From Euptelea pleiosperma (Eukaryota > Streptophyta > Magnoliopsida > Ranunculales > Eupteleaceae), in the NCBI GenBank assembly GCA_035048495.1, contig CM068544.1:51759393-51823392 (forward strand): a stretch of 64,000 nt of DNA, given 5' to 3'. The first letter of the stretch is position 1. Every line of letters starts with the position of its first letter. A program made the translations under genes and the position numbers. Positions 63,929 through 64,000 of this stretch are shown here, in pieces. A model generated the notes under the pieces. It was not told the origin of the DNA. It was given only the letters and a program-made list of their open reading frames with translations, and did not search any database.

Positions 63929-64000
63929 GTAAGTTCCTTGATTATTGCCAAAGTGACATTGATATGGTCATAGGTCTTGATGTTGGAACTGAAGATAACA

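Overview
This is nuclear DNA from a seed plant. The evidence is spliced genes with GT-AG introns, a plant-type leucine-rich-repeat (LRR) receptor kinase, Ty1/Copia, L1 and RTE retroelements, MITEs, Helitron-like ends and AT-rich introns. I cannot name the species. The very long introns fit a non-grass angiosperm with TE-inflated introns, but that is an inference.

The window holds two tandem copies, in the same orientation, of an LRR receptor-like kinase (LRR-RLK) of the LRR-VIII-1 type (the At1g06840 / HPCA1 group). Copy A runs from 754 to 39928 and is complete. Its 20 coding exons join without a phase error into 952 codons plus a stop, although the introns hold several kilobases of retrotransposons. 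Copy B starts at 50076 and leaves the window in the intron after the transmembrane exon. Its 15 visible exons have the same lengths and phases as those of A. The repeat period is about 49.3 kb, and base 1 already lies inside the duplicated unit.

Layout: 1-753 leader of A with an upstream ORF and a 5'-UTR intron. 848-2844 intron 1 with a dead L1 LINE. 2996-11606 intron 2 with an old reverse Copia tail, a MULE-like MITE and a full-length Copia (Copia1, absent from B). 11607-16482 the LRR exons, with a second MULE-like MITE absent from B. 16483-18157 an LTR fragment and a TRIM. 18158-22220 cysteine-rich region, transmembrane exon and N-lobe exon. 22221-28747 a reverse Copia (Copia2) inside an RTE LINE. 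28800-37651 a reverse Copia fragment (Copia4) cut by a forward Copia (Copia3). 37652-39928 the remaining kinase exons. 39929-49100 a 9-kb spacer rich in MITEs, Helitron-like 3' ends and LINE pieces, which also carries the last two exons of a GNAT acetyltransferase (NSI/SNAT-like). 49124-64000 copy B.

The receptor predicted from A has a signal peptide, an LRR ectodomain, a cysteine-rich juxtamembrane region, one membrane helix and an RD-type kinase. Comparing A with B gives natural empty sites that define the MITE boundaries and its 9-bp target duplication. The visible coding differences are mostly amino-acid changing.
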